In this document: positions 9,836 through 18,309 of the stretch, piece by piece
Numbering within the stretch: position 1 is the first letter of the stretch
How the letters are laid out: the number at the start of each line of letters is the position of its first letter
From: an uncultured Porphyromonadaceae bacterium
GTDB lineage: Bacteria; Bacteroidota; Bacteroidia; Bacteroidales; Barnesiellaceae
Length of the DNA stretch: 41,432 nucleotides
Direction: 5' to 3'
NCBI GenBank assembly: GCA_900538555.1
Contig: UPYI01000022.1
Span: forward strand, 1-41,432
Position numbers and translations under genes: made by a program
Notes under the pieces: generated by a model
What the model was told of the DNA's origin: nothing
Seen by the model: only the letters and a program-made list of their open reading frames with translations
Database searches by the model: none

Positions 9836-9979
9836 GTTTTTCAAGTATCGATTAATGATTCTTGCCCTTTCTTTCGCTTTTTTATTCCGTTCGGGGGAGA
9901 TACGGTCGGAGAAAGCTTTCGGGTATAGTTCGTTACCGTATATCGCTGCTCGCTGTTTTCTTCGAGTTTGTCTTTGTAT
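9836..9979 (-). pseudogene. Degraded C-terminal remnant of an SGNH esterase
   Basis: On the minus strand about 48 codons read like the C-terminus of the SGNH esterase encoded at 15072-16535. RIINRYLKN corresponds to KIIYRHLKK, and FSDRISPERNKKAKE to FPDGIHPNEKGAEE. The catalytic Asp-x-x-His (DGIH) has become DRIS, so the His is lost, and the stop codon has become AAA. The DNA similarity is visible by eye. No upstream part of such a gene is present, so this is a decaying duplicate rather than an active gene. Confidence 0.6.
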
Positions 9980-10054
9980 ATTAGTGTCTAAACAAACGGG
10001 GATTATGACATAAAGCACCGAATTTTAGGCAATAGAGCCGAAATGTCTTCTTCA

Positions 10055-10062
10055 TAATTTTG
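10055..10062 (+). promoter_or_regulatory. Probable -7 box for the flavodoxin-hydrolase operon
   Basis: TAATTTTG matches TAnnTTTG and lies 22 bases before the start codon at 10085. I see no good TTTG at the usual distance upstream, so the assignment is tentative. Confidence 0.4.
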
Positions 10063-10084
10063 CAAATAACAAAAAACTTTATTT

Positions 10085-11701
10085 ATGAAGAAGATAGTTC
10101 ATATTCATGCACCTTTTCTCGCCTCGGCATACTCCGAACAAGTTCGATTCTGCTCTCGGCTGATCAAAAACGTGTCATTATTTTTAGTCTTTCTGCTTGC
10201 GGTATCAACAATAGCATGTGCCGACGAAGAACCGTTGAAGAAAGTACAGGACGGAGCCTCGGCTTATTTCGGAGGGAAGAGAGTCTTGGTCGCTTATTTC
10301 TCGTGGGGCGGAACTACTCAGCGTATGGCACAGCAGATACAGGACATTACCGGTGCCGATATATTTCGCATAGAACCGGAAGTGCCATATCCCACTGAAT
10401 ATACACCTTGCACAGAAATCGCGCTTGAAGAGAAAAACAACAATTCCCGTCCGGCAATAAAAAATAGGGTGGAAAACTGGAATGACTACGATGTGGTTTT
10501 CATTGGTTGCCCTGTCTGGTGGTGGACAACACCGATGATTATACATACTTTTGCCGAAAGCTATGATTTTAACGGGAAGACCGTTGTGCCGTTCTGTACA
10601 TACGCTGCGACATACCGAGATGAGACTCTCGCTGAAATCGTCGATATCACGCCGGACGCAGCGCATCTGACGGGAGAAGGGCTGACAAGTGGCAGTATTA
10701 ACACTCAGAGAATACAGGCTTGGATCGATCTTATCGACGAAGAATGGAATAACAATAATTCGGCAGATCATGGAGAAGCGGTTATGAACGGAAAAGTGAA
10801 TTTGTGGACAAAAGGAAATATTCCTACCGTGACACGAAATGCCAATAATTCGGATGGACCTGATTTTATACCCAATATCGAAGTGTTTACAGTAGCGGGG
10901 AGTGTAACGCCCAAAGGAGCTGTGATGATTTGTCCCGGCGGAGCATTTGCATTTCGCAGTATGCAGAATGAGGGTTATGACATAGCGGATATGCTTGTGC
11001 CTATGGGGTATCAGTGTTTTATTGTCAATTACCGCATCCAGCCATATACCATGCAGGAAAGTGCGACAGACCTTCAACGCGCCATCAGATATGTCAAGGC
11101 TCATGCAGAGGATTACCGTATCGATCCTGAGAATATTGCGTTGGTCGGTTTTTCGGCAGGAGGTATTCTTAATGGCGAAGTACTGCTCAACTGGCGTGAT
11201 CTTACCAACGGAAAAGCGCTCGATTCGGCGTACGTTCCGGATGAATTGGATAATGTACCGGTATCGGCATGTGCTGTCGGTATGATTTACGCATTTTATG
11301 GACGGTTGAGTGTCTCGATGAACGATGTCGAGACGTTGAGGAATGCCAATCTGCCACCGGCTTTTTATTGTTGGGGAACACGAGACGGCTTTGCCGGTCA
11401 GTTTACCCGGAATGCCGATGCCGTCGAGCAGGCAGGATGCCGCGTAGAACGTAAGATCCTTCCGGATTATCCTCATGGATACGGTACGGGCGGTAGCCCG
11501 GATGTGTGGGGTAAGGATTTTGATATGTTCCTGATGTCCGTTATGTCTGATAATTCGGCTGTCGCACGGACAATAGCCGACTCGGCAGACAATGAAATCG
11601 TGTTTGATATGCAAGGACGGATCGTCAATGCCGATGCTGTGCAAAGCGGGCTTTATATTGTCAGAAATTCGACCGGTACAAAAAAAATATTGCGACGATA
11701 G
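10085..11701 (+). CDS. Exported flavodoxin-alpha/beta-hydrolase fusion protein
   Basis: This 538-aa protein has two enzymes in one chain. A flavodoxin-like domain (about 66-222) carries the FMN phosphate loop SWGGTTQRMA at 73-82 and a GCPVWWWTTP segment at 141-150. An alpha/beta hydrolase domain (about 262-490) carries the oxyanion motif PGGAFAF at 284-290, the nucleophile motif GFSAGG at 355-360, a later acidic residue in GTRDGF and the His of PHGYG. The last 40 residues (FDMQGRIVNADAVQSGLYIV) resemble a C-terminal sorting domain. The signal peptide core is LFLVFLLAVSTIACADEE; residues 4-30 in front of it are encoded by a dispersed DNA repeat inserted in frame. The two downstream aldo/keto reductases follow within 3 bases, which suggests a redox operon. 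The substrate is unknown. Confidence 0.85.
   Translation: MKKIVHIHAPFLASAYSEQVRFCSRLIKNVSLFLVFLLAVSTIACADEEPLKKVQDGASAYFGGKRVLVAYFSWGGTTQRMAQQIQDITGADIFRIEPEVPYPTEYTPCTEIALEEKNNNSRPAIKNRVENWNDYDVVFIGCPVWWWTTPMIIHTFAESYDFNGKTVVPFCTYAATYRDETLAEIVDITPDAAHLTGEGLTSGSINTQRIQAWIDLIDEEWNNNNSADHGEAVMNGKVNLWTKGNIPTVTRNANNSDGPDFIPNIEVFTVAGSVTPKGAVMICPGGAFAFRSMQNEGYDIADMLVPMGYQCFIVNYRIQPYTMQESATDLQRAIRYVKAHAEDYRIDPENIALVGFSAGGILNGEVLLNWRDLTNGKALDSAYVPDELDNVPVSACAVGMIYAFYGRLSVSMNDVETLRNANLPPAFYCWGTRDGFAGQFTRNADAVEQAGCRVERKILPDYPHGYGTGGSPDVWGKDFDMFLMSVMSDNSAVARTIADSADNEIVFDMQGRIVNADAVQSGLYIVRNSTGTKKILRR
10097..10178 (+). repeat. Dispersed repeat copy 1, in frame in a signal peptide
   Basis: An approximately 80-bp unit shares long blocks with 13959-14039 (inverted), 17201-17247 and 18310-18391: CGCCTCGGCATA, a central CCGAAC..GTTCG dyad and CTGCTCTCGGCT. 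Here it lies between the KK of the signal peptide n-region and its hydrophobic core and leaves the frame open. Confidence 0.85.
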
Positions 11702-11704
11702 GAT

Positions 11705-12721
11705 ATGGAATATAGAATTTTAGGCTTGACCGGGTTGCGTGTGTCGGCTGTCGGGCTTGGTTGTATGGGCATGAGCCACGGCTATGGAGCACCTGCCGAC
11801 AGTCGCGAAATGTCGCATCTTCTTGCCGATGCCGTAGAAATGGGCTATACGATGTTTGATACAGCCGAGATTTACGGTACAGCCTACGATCCTCATGCCA
11901 ATGAAGAGCTGCTCGGCAAGGCATTGCGCCCTTATCGTAATCAGATAGTGCTGGCTACCAAATTCGGTCTTGAATTTGACAATCCATACGGAGACGGGCC
12001 GCATCCTCTGATACCGGACTCCTCGCCGGCAGCGATCCGCAGGGCTGTTGAAGGTTCTCTCCGCCGCTTGCAGACCGATCGTATCGATCTCTATTATCAA
12101 CATCGTATAGACGCTCATGTCGAACCGGAAATTGTTGCAGATACCATGCTCGAACTTATCAAGGAAGGCAAGGTGCTTCATTGGGGCATATCCGAAGCGA
12201 ACGAAGATTACTTGCGCCGGGCTCATGCCGTATGCCCTGTTACCGCCGTTCAGAACCGATATTCGATGATGGCACGTTGGCACGGCTCTTTGTTCCCGGT
12301 ATTGGAAGAACTGGGAATCGGATTCGTCGCTTTCTCTCCGTTGGCAAACGGGCTTCTTTCCGGTAATTACGATGCGACATATAAGTTCGACCCCCATACC
12401 GACTATCGTGCGGCAATGCCTCAATTCCGGAAAGAGAGCTTTGAAAAGAATAAGGAACTGATGAACTTTATTCTTCACCTCGCTGACGAAAAACATGCAA
12501 CACCGTCGCAAATATCGCTTGCTTGGATGTTGTGCAAGAAACCTTGGATTGTCCCGATTCCGGGAACACGTCGTCTGTTCCGCCTCAAAGAGAATGCAGA
12601 AGCAGTCGATGTAAAACTCACACAAGAAGAGATAGAACGTATAGACACAGCTCTTGATTCAATCCCTATGAGCGAAGTGTTCGGCGGTTCAAAAATAGTG
12701 TCCAATCAAAAAACAAACTGA
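11705..12721 (+). CDS. Cytoplasmic aldo/keto reductase
   Basis: This 338-aa protein is a TIM-barrel aldo/keto reductase with the order of catalytic residues typical of the family: Asp and Tyr in MFDTAEIYG, Lys in VLATKFG and His in YYQHRID. The NADPH-binding C-terminal segment reads VPIPGTRRLFRLKENAEAV. Its length and motifs fit the AKR13/YakC-like group of oxidoreductases. There is no signal peptide. It starts 3 bases after the stop of the flavodoxin-hydrolase gene and ends 2 bases before the next reductase gene, so the three are almost certainly co-transcribed. The natural substrate cannot be read from sequence. Confidence 0.92.
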   Translation: MEYRILGLTGLRVSAVGLGCMGMSHGYGAPADSREMSHLLADAVEMGYTMFDTAEIYGTAYDPHANEELLGKALRPYRNQIVLATKFGLEFDNPYGDGPHPLIPDSSPAAIRRAVEGSLRRLQTDRIDLYYQHRIDAHVEPEIVADTMLELIKEGKVLHWGISEANEDYLRRAHAVCPVTAVQNRYSMMARWHGSLFPVLEELGIGFVAFSPLANGLLSGNYDATYKFDPHTDYRAAMPQFRKESFEKNKELMNFILHLADEKHATPSQISLAWMLCKKPWIVPIPGTRRLFRLKENAEAVDVKLTQEEIERIDTALDSIPMSEVFGGSKIVSNQKTN

Positions 12722-12723
12722 AT

Positions 12724-13674
12724 ATGAAAAACTTAATAGCTATTGCCGTATCGATTTCGATAACAATGCTCTGTCCGTTGCAGATTAAAGCCGACGATAC
12801 AATCGTAGACGGAATACCTTATGTCAAATTGAATAACGGGCAACTTATGCCGCGTTTCGGTATCGGCACGTTCAACGATCCCGGTGACAGTATTGCCTGC
12901 GATGCCGTGACGTTTGCTTTTAAAAATGGCTATCGTCATGTCGATACGGCTCATGCCTATCGTGTGGAACGGGGCGTCGGGAAGGCTGTCGCAGAGTGTG
13001 GCATACCTCGTGATGAAATCTGGATTACGAGCAAAATATGGCCCAGCGAATATGGCGAGGGTAAGACTCTTGAAGCTATTGACCGGATGCTTGACCGTCT
13101 CGGAATTGAATATATAGACCTGCTGTATCTTCATCAGCCTATGGGCGACTGGCGCGGGGCTTGGCGTGATATGGAAAAGGCTGTCGAATTGGGCAAAGTC
13201 CGTTCTTTGGGATTGAGTAACTTCGATGCCGCAGACTCGTTATACGATGCCGCGATTGAATTTGCTAAAATCAGACCGGCTGTGATGCAGATCGAATGTC
13301 ATCCTTATGCACAACGTCTTCATTGGCAGGAACGGTTGAAAAACGATCGTGTACAACTCGAATGCTGGTTCCCTCTTGGCGGTGCCATGAGCAACGGCGC
13401 TTTGTTCAAAGATCCTGTTATTGTGAAGATAGCCGAAGCTCACGGTAAGACACCCGCCCAGATTATTCTTCGCTGGCATATACAGGAGGGCTTCTCTGCG
13501 ATCCCCGGTGCTACGGATCACGGATATATTACCGAGAATATAGATATTTTTGATTATGAACTGTCGCTTGAAGAAATGGCTTTGATGCGGGGGCTCGATA
13601 AGGAGCAGCGTTTTTTCAATATGGACTACAAGCAGGCTGAAAAGTTCATGCTCGATTGGAAAATGGACGACTGA
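12724..13674 (+). CDS. Exported aldo/keto reductase (2,5-diketogluconate reductase-like)
   Basis: This 316-aa protein starts with a clear signal peptide (MKNLIAIAVSISITMLCPLQ, cleavage near IKA-DD). The mature part is a full aldo/keto reductase of the AKR5-like type, with RHVDTAHAY (Asp, Tyr), WITSKIW (Lys) and YLHQP (His), and the cofactor loop SAIPGATDHGYI. Such enzymes use NAD(P)H, normally unavailable outside the cytoplasm, so export is odd. It could depend on a different electron source, such as the exported flavodoxin domain two genes upstream, but that is speculation. It is the last gene of the operon starting at 10085. Confidence 0.9.
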   Translation: MKNLIAIAVSISITMLCPLQIKADDTIVDGIPYVKLNNGQLMPRFGIGTFNDPGDSIACDAVTFAFKNGYRHVDTAHAYRVERGVGKAVAECGIPRDEIWITSKIWPSEYGEGKTLEAIDRMLDRLGIEYIDLLYLHQPMGDWRGAWRDMEKAVELGKVRSLGLSNFDAADSLYDAAIEFAKIRPAVMQIECHPYAQRLHWQERLKNDRVQLECWFPLGGAMSNGALFKDPVIVKIAEAHGKTPAQIILRWHIQEGFSAIPGATDHGYITENIDIFDYELSLEEMALMRGLDKEQRFFNMDYKQAEKFMLDWKMDD

Positions 13675-13811
13675 TACCTTCACGACCATCCGTCGTGTGT
13701 CCGGTCGATAGTCGGGTGATATCTCCGAAGGCTGGCTGTCGAATGGCATGATGTTGAAAATGCGGTTCCGGTATAGTTGGGCTCGGATATAACTTCAATA
13801 AAAAATAAGAT

Positions 13812-14927
13812 ATGAATATGCGATTTATGATAGTGTCGGTATCTGTTTCCCTTTTGTCGCTGATAGCCGGTTGCTCATCAACATATACAGATGAGGAATT
13901 GTTGGATGTAGAGCAATCCGAGCCTGTTTCCGGCGAAGAAGAAAAAGAAGATCCCGAAATGAACGTTTTCGATAAGCCGAGAGCAGAACCGAACTTGTTC
14001 GAGGTATGCCGAGGCGAGAAAAGGTGCATGGATATGAACGATTATAGTCATCTTACAACATCGAATACGGTCGGAGATGTGGTAACCCATCCGGCGTTTA
14101 AAGGTTTCGGTAATTATATACTCCCTTTGGAGTGGGGGTATAATCCGGATATGAGGTTGAGCAATATAGCTTCATTGCTCCCTTACCATAACTATGTCGA
14201 TGCGGAGCGGGCTGTCGGCTATATCAATGAAATGATTGATAAGTGCAGCCGTGGAGATAAATTGTTTTATGACCTCGGTCGGGAGGATGCCGGATTGTTT
14301 TTCTTTCCCGGAAAGCCCGGTGCTCCTTTTGCAGTTTTTTGTCCCGGAGGAGGATTCTCTTATGTGGGATCTATTCACGAGGGTTTCCCTCTCGCTCTTG
14401 AATTGGGTAAGATGGGCTACAACGCTTTCGTAATTCAGTACAGCGTGGCGCGAGGTGCGCAGGGGGCGGTGGAAGACCTGTCTGCCGGAATAGATTATAT
14501 TTTCAATCATGCTTATGAACTTGGCGTGAGCACGGAGGATTATTCGGTGTGGGGTGGTTCTGCCGGTGCCCGTATGGCAGCTTATATCGGCTCGTACACT
14601 CCCGCGGCTTTCGGCGATTTTGTCGAAGCCCGACCCGCTGTCGTTGTCATGGGGTACACCGGTCACTCCGAATATACACGGCTGGATCCGCCTACTTATG
14701 TCGTAATCGGCGAAGACGATGGCATTGCCAGTCCGACTACGATGCGACGCCGCGTAGAGGCTCTTCAATCTCTTGGTATAGATGCCGAGTTCCACCTGTT
14801 CCCTAACCTCCGGCATGGGTTCGGACTTGGGGTAGGTACCAGTGCGGATGGCTGGATGAATGGGGCTGTAAAGTTCTGGGAGAAACACATGAACCATTCG
14901 GCAGGGATTGATGAGGTGACGATGTAA
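13812..14927 (+). CDS. Lipoprotein alpha/beta hydrolase (esterase-like)
   Basis: This 371-aa protein has a lipoprotein signal peptide with lipobox LIAGC and lipidation at Cys21, followed by an acidic linker. The hydrolase domain has the oxyanion motif CPGGGFSYV, the nucleophile in VWGGSAGARM, an acidic residue in VIGEDDGIASP and the His in LRHGFGLG, an intact triad of the acetyl-esterase/BD-FAE type. Residues 50-76 (MNVFDKPRAEPN... to MDMN) are encoded by an 81-bp dispersed repeat inserted in frame between the lipid-anchor linker and the domain. It is separated by 137 bp from the upstream operon, so it may have its own promoter. A surface or periplasmic esterase acting on glycans is likely; the substrate is unknown. 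Confidence 0.88.
   Translation: MNMRFMIVSVSVSLLSLIAGCSSTYTDEELLDVEQSEPVSGEEEKEDPEMNVFDKPRAEPNLFEVCRGEKRCMDMNDYSHLTTSNTVGDVVTHPAFKGFGNYILPLEWGYNPDMRLSNIASLLPYHNYVDAERAVGYINEMIDKCSRGDKLFYDLGREDAGLFFFPGKPGAPFAVFCPGGGFSYVGSIHEGFPLALELGKMGYNAFVIQYSVARGAQGAVEDLSAGIDYIFNHAYELGVSTEDYSVWGGSAGARMAAYIGSYTPAAFGDFVEARPAVVVMGYTGHSEYTRLDPPTYVVIGEDDGIASPTTMRRRVEALQSLGIDAEFHLFPNLRHGFGLGVGTSADGWMNGAVKFWEKHMNHSAGIDEVTM
13959..14039 (-). repeat. Dispersed repeat copy 2, 81 bp, in frame in a lipoprotein gene
   Basis: This copy is inverted relative to copy 1. It is exactly 27 codons long and adds residues 50-76 to the hydrolase without disturbing the frame. The central dyad is CCGAAC-TT-GTTCG. Confidence 0.88.
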
Positions 14928-15003
14928 CGGGACGGTAGCAATCCCTGCCGGAGAGAATGGCAGTGGAACTGCCTGAATCGCAGGTGCGGTATTCTCCCGG
15001 AAT

Positions 15004-15055
15004 AAACGAAGAGCCCCCGAAAGTTTTATAGCCGACTTTCGGGGGCTCTTCGTTT
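15004..15055. terminator. Bidirectional terminator between convergent genes
   Basis: A perfect 21-bp inverted repeat (15004-15024 with 15035-15055, GC-rich core GAGCCCCCGAAAGT) encloses a 10-nt loop. It has A-rich and T-rich ends and lies between two converging genes. Confidence 0.92.
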
Positions 15056-15071
15056 ACCGTTAAAAAAACGG

Positions 15072-16535
15072 TTATTTTTTCAAGTGCCGATAAATGATTT
15101 TCGCCATCTCTTCCGCCCCTTTTTCATTCGGGTGGATACCGTCGGGAAAATTCTCGGGCATGCCGTCCATTGCCGTATGCAGGTCGATCGTTTCGAGTTT
15201 ATTCTTTTTGGCTACTTTCCGGATGATAGGAATTACTTCGTTTACAATATTTTGCTCCGAAATTTCGAAATTGTCTTTGTATGCTTTCGCCGGATAACAT
15301 AAATAGATTTTGGGATGCGACGGCAACTGTTTCAACGTGTCGATCATAGCTTGCAGGTCGTTGGCAAAGTTTGCTTTATATTTCCAGTTTTTCGGTTTGC
15401 TGTCGTTCGTACCCAGTTTCAGTACGACGATATCGGGACAAAAATCGAGGGCTTCTCGGTAAGCCTCTTCTTTGATATAAGGGCGGTTGGCTTTGCCGAG
15501 CAGTGTGCTGCCGCTTTGCCCGAAGTTGCCTACCCAATAGTCTTCACCCAACAACCGTCCTAACACGGCAGGATAGCCGTCGCGGGCTTGATACCGGATG
15601 CCGGCTCCGTAGGTGATGCTGTTCCCCATGCAGGCAACACGTATGGCATCTTTTTGGGGTGACTTGAAGCTGTTGAGCCATGCTGCCAGTTCGGCTTGCA
15701 TCTCGGTCTTGTACAAAAATTCTTCCCGGATGCCCCAACCGTGCTCTCCGCTTGGGTAGACGTGGAGCGAAGCCGGAATCTGTTTTTTGTTCAGTGCCAG
15801 GTAGTAATTGACACCGTTTGCGGTCGGTACTGTCCGTTCGTCGTCCGACAGGACGATAAAGGCTCTGGGGGTATGTCTTCCTACCTGCTTTTCGTTGGAG
15901 TATAATTTTTCCAGTTCGGGCGAGGCATCTTTTCCTAACAAGTTGTCGTGCGATCCCATGTGGGTGTATTTTTTATCCATGGTGATCACCGGATAGAACA
16001 GAATCTGGAATGCCGGACGTAGCGGTTGCCGGCTGTGTGTGGCAGCTGTCGATGCTAAATGTCCGCCAGCCGAAAAGCCCATGATACCGATGTCGTTGGG
16101 ATTGATGTGCCAACGGTCGGCATTTGCTTTTACCGTACGCATCGCTTCTTCCACATCCGACAACGGGACATCGTAATGTCCGCCTTTCGGCATGCGGTAT
16201 TTCAATACGATGAGGGCAATGCCTTGTTTGTTGAAATAGGGTGCCCAATCGTATCCTTCGTGGTGCATGGCGAGGTGGTTGTATCCGCCGCCGGGACAGG
16301 CAATGACCGCACGTCCGGTCGCGATTGCCGGATCGGGCAGGAATACGCGGATGCTCGGTTTGAAATTGCCCCGGCTATCGTCGAACAATTCGGGTGTGTC
16401 GAATCCGTTGCTGTTTGGCATGCCGTTTTTCCAAAGGTCTATGTCGAACGGGTTCTGTGCTTTTTGAGCGAAAGCGGCTGTTTGCAGGAGCAATATCCCG
16501 ATAAACAGCAACTGTCTGAGTGTGTTTCGTTTCAT
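15072..16535 (-). CDS. Exported two-domain esterase: alpha/beta hydrolase plus SGNH hydrolase
   Basis: This 487-aa protein has a signal peptide (RQLLFIGILLLQTAAFA-Q). Domain 1 (about 30-290) is a BD-FAE/acetyl-xylan-esterase-like alpha/beta hydrolase, with PGGGYNHL at 81-88, the nucleophile motif GFSAGG at 153-158, and an Asp/His pair in LSDDERTVP and GEHGWG. Domain 2 (about 297-487) is an SGNH hydrolase with block I GNSITYG (Ser306), block III GTNDS and block V DGIHPN (Asp465, His468). Both triads look intact. Combined esterases of this kind remove acetyl or other acyl groups from plant or host glycans in Bacteroidetes. It is the last gene of a minus-strand set with two acyl/acetyltransferases, which suggests a linked acetylation theme. 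Confidence 0.9.
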   Translation of the reverse strand: MKRNTLRQLLFIGILLLQTAAFAQKAQNPFDIDLWKNGMPNSNGFDTPELFDDSRGNFKPSIRVFLPDPAIATGRAVIACPGGGYNHLAMHHEGYDWAPYFNKQGIALIVLKYRMPKGGHYDVPLSDVEEAMRTVKANADRWHINPNDIGIMGFSAGGHLASTAATHSRQPLRPAFQILFYPVITMDKKYTHMGSHDNLLGKDASPELEKLYSNEKQVGRHTPRAFIVLSDDERTVPTANGVNYYLALNKKQIPASLHVYPSGEHGWGIREEFLYKTEMQAELAAWLNSFKSPQKDAIRVACMGNSITYGAGIRYQARDGYPAVLGRLLGEDYWVGNFGQSGSTLLGKANRPYIKEEAYREALDFCPDIVVLKLGTNDSKPKNWKYKANFANDLQAMIDTLKQLPSHPKIYLCYPAKAYKDNFEISEQNIVNEVIPIIRKVAKKNKLETIDLHTAMDGMPENFPDGIHPNEKGAEEMAKIIYRHLKK

Positions 16536-16572
16536 GATTATGCGGTTAAAAATGTATGCGGAATAGGAAGGT

Positions 16573-17160
16573 TTATAACGGGCGGATCACCTTGCACGGA
16601 TTTCCGAAAGCCAATACGCCTGCCGGAATATCTTTTGTCACCAGACTTCCTGCTCCGATTACACTCCCGTCGCCGATCGTAACGCCGGGCAGGATCGTGG
16701 TGCTTCCGCCGATCCATACATTGTTGCCGACTGTGACCGGCAGATGCTTCATGATACCCCGGTTGCGCGGTTCGTAAGCGGTTTCGTGAATGATTGTATA
16801 GATGCTCACGTTCGGACCTACAAACACATTGTTTCCGAATGTCACGAGTGCTTCGTCGAGGATTGTCAGGTTGAAGTTCCCGATAAAATCTTCTCCGAGT
16901 ATGATATTTCCGTGGTCGCAGTGAAACGGGGCGTTGATGATGAACCGTTCTCCCGTTTTCAGAAACAGAGACCGGATGACGGCTTGCCGTTCGGCGACCT
17001 GGCTCGGACGCAATACCTGATTGAATTCGAATAAGCGTTCGGCGACTTCGTGCAATTTGTCCACGTAGCCGGGTGCAAAACCGTTATACCATTCTCCATC
17101 CGTGGGACGGGGAAGATGATCGATCCGATCGTAACATGAAGTTGATTGTTTCTCGTTCAT
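16573..17160 (-). CDS. Hexapeptide-repeat sugar O-acetyltransferase (maltose/galactoside type)
   Basis: This 195-aa protein has an N-terminal maltose-acetyltransferase-like helical part (EWYNGFAPGYVDKLHEVAERL) followed by left-handed beta-helix repeats (VTVGNNVWIGGSTTILPGVT, IGDGSVIGAGSLVTKDIPAG). The likely catalytic His is in SIYTIIHETAY. It would transfer acetyl from acetyl-CoA to a sugar hydroxyl in the cytoplasm. I chose the ATG at 17160: the longer frame to 17223 adds 21 residues that overlap a copy of the dispersed repeat and are not part of the family. It lies between the acyltransferase and the esterase on the same strand. Confidence 0.9.
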   Translation of the reverse strand: MNEKQSTSCYDRIDHLPRPTDGEWYNGFAPGYVDKLHEVAERLFEFNQVLRPSQVAERQAVIRSLFLKTGERFIINAPFHCDHGNIILGEDFIGNFNLTILDEALVTFGNNVFVGPNVSIYTIIHETAYEPRNRGIMKHLPVTVGNNVWIGGSTTILPGVTIGDGSVIGAGSLVTKDIPAGVLAFGNPCKVIRPL

Positions 17161-17200
17161 GGTTTGTTGTATTTTAAACTTTTGGTTTTCAATAAACACT

Positions 17201-17247
17201 TCGCCTCGGCATAGTTCGTTCAAGTTTCACTTGACGCCCTCTGCTCT
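17201..17247 (+). repeat. Dispersed repeat copy 3, shortened, overlapping a gene end
   Basis: TCGCCTCGGCATAG and CTGCTCT are conserved, but the centre is a different small dyad, CAAGT-TTC-ACTTG. It covers the last codons and the stop of the membrane acyltransferase gene and part of the gap to the next gene. Confidence 0.65.
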
Positions 17248-18273
17248 ATTTTTACCGTATTTCTTGCCTACAATGAACGGCACGTAGCGGTTCACGAATT
17301 TGATCAGCGGCAGACATAGCAGGAAGCCGATGAATGTGAAAAGAATGTTTGCACCGATTCCTTGATCCAACACCGAAAGCGGAATGTGCAGCAGGTACAC
17401 CATTACTCCTTTGATGCAGGAAAATATAGCCAGATGAAACCCGCTGATCAATAGCGTATTGGATGAAATATGGCTGATGATGTGCCGGTCGCCCGATAGC
17501 TTGTGGATGTAGAATGCGAGGTTGTACATCATGATGATGCCTGAAAATCCGCCGATGATAAACAGCCCGAAGTTGCCGTAGGCATTGTTGTACATGGCTA
17601 TACGTCCGTTAAAATGAGTAACGACGATGACAGCCAGCAGTGCGGCGACGAACCAATACCAGCCGGTAAGCCGGTTCAATACTCCGCTGTTGCGGCAGAT
17701 AAAACCGAATGTATAAAATGCGATTCCTGTAAGAGCCGTACTGAAACTGAACGGTAACCGTATGGGGTTGAATGTATAGTTCAAATAGGCGATACCGAAC
17801 ATTACCGGTAATAGAATCCATTTGTTTCCCACTTTCCGGCAGGCGTAGAACAGATTTTCAATGACGAACAGGCAGACGAAAAACCATAACGGAACATCGT
17901 GAACCATTCCTTTGCCGTAAGCCAATAGTGCGCTGATAATCGGAGAATACCAGGCGATAGGGTCGCCGGCATCATCGCCCGTTTTGCTGGTTACGAAAAA
18001 CCAGAATAAATAGGTGATGAGGTTGATCCAAAAGTAGGGAATGATCAATTGCCGGAACCGTTTGGCTACGAACGGCTTGTATTCCGGATTCCGTTCGAAC
18101 GAAAACAGGAATCCCGAAAGGAAAAAGAAGAACGGCATGAGGAACGTATAAATTCCCGATGTCAGCGGTGTGTACATCTTGGTGTGCGCCAGCATCACTA
18201 AATAAATGGCAAATACTTTGCCGTAATCGATCCACCCGATTCGTCCCGTCTTTTTTTGTTCGATCTCCGACAT
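17227..18273 (-). CDS. Integral membrane acyltransferase (acyltransferase 3 family)
   Basis: This 348-aa polytopic protein, with roughly ten hydrophobic segments, has the hallmark N-terminus of the OafA/WecH-like acyltransferase 3 family: GWIDYGKVFAIYLVMLAHTK with the conserved His, then MPFFFFLSGFLF and KRFRQLIIPYFWIN. Such proteins O-acetylate cell-surface polysaccharides or lipids using cytoplasmic acyl-CoA. The last residues, RAEGVK, and the TGA stop derive from a copy of the dispersed repeat, so the native C-terminus was probably replaced. It is first in a minus-strand set with an acetyltransferase and an esterase. Confidence 0.9.
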   Translation of the reverse strand: MSEIEQKKTGRIGWIDYGKVFAIYLVMLAHTKMYTPLTSGIYTFLMPFFFFLSGFLFSFERNPEYKPFVAKRFRQLIIPYFWINLITYLFWFFVTSKTGDDAGDPIAWYSPIISALLAYGKGMVHDVPLWFFVCLFVIENLFYACRKVGNKWILLPVMFGIAYLNYTFNPIRLPFSFSTALTGIAFYTFGFICRNSGVLNRLTGWYWFVAALLAVIVVTHFNGRIAMYNNAYGNFGLFIIGGFSGIIMMYNLAFYIHKLSGDRHIISHISSNTLLISGFHLAIFSCIKGVMVYLLHIPLSVLDQGIGANILFTFIGFLLCLPLIKFVNRYVPFIVGKKYGKNRAEGVK

Positions 18274-18309
18274 CCCGACTCTTTTTTATTGTGTTCAAAA
18301 GGGAACTGT

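Noticed and set aside
10205..11644. 479-aa open frame on the minus strand
   Set aside because: It is antisense to the conserved flavodoxin-hydrolase gene, has no recognisable domain and arises from biased codon use. The plus-strand product has intact motifs throughout.
11720..12625. 301-aa open frame on the minus strand
   Set aside because: It is a shadow of the aldo/keto reductase gene on the other strand, with no domain pattern.
17161..17223. Upstream start for the hexapeptide acetyltransferase
   Set aside because: The extra 21 residues come mostly from the dispersed repeat and the gap. The family start fits MNEKQS at 17160.
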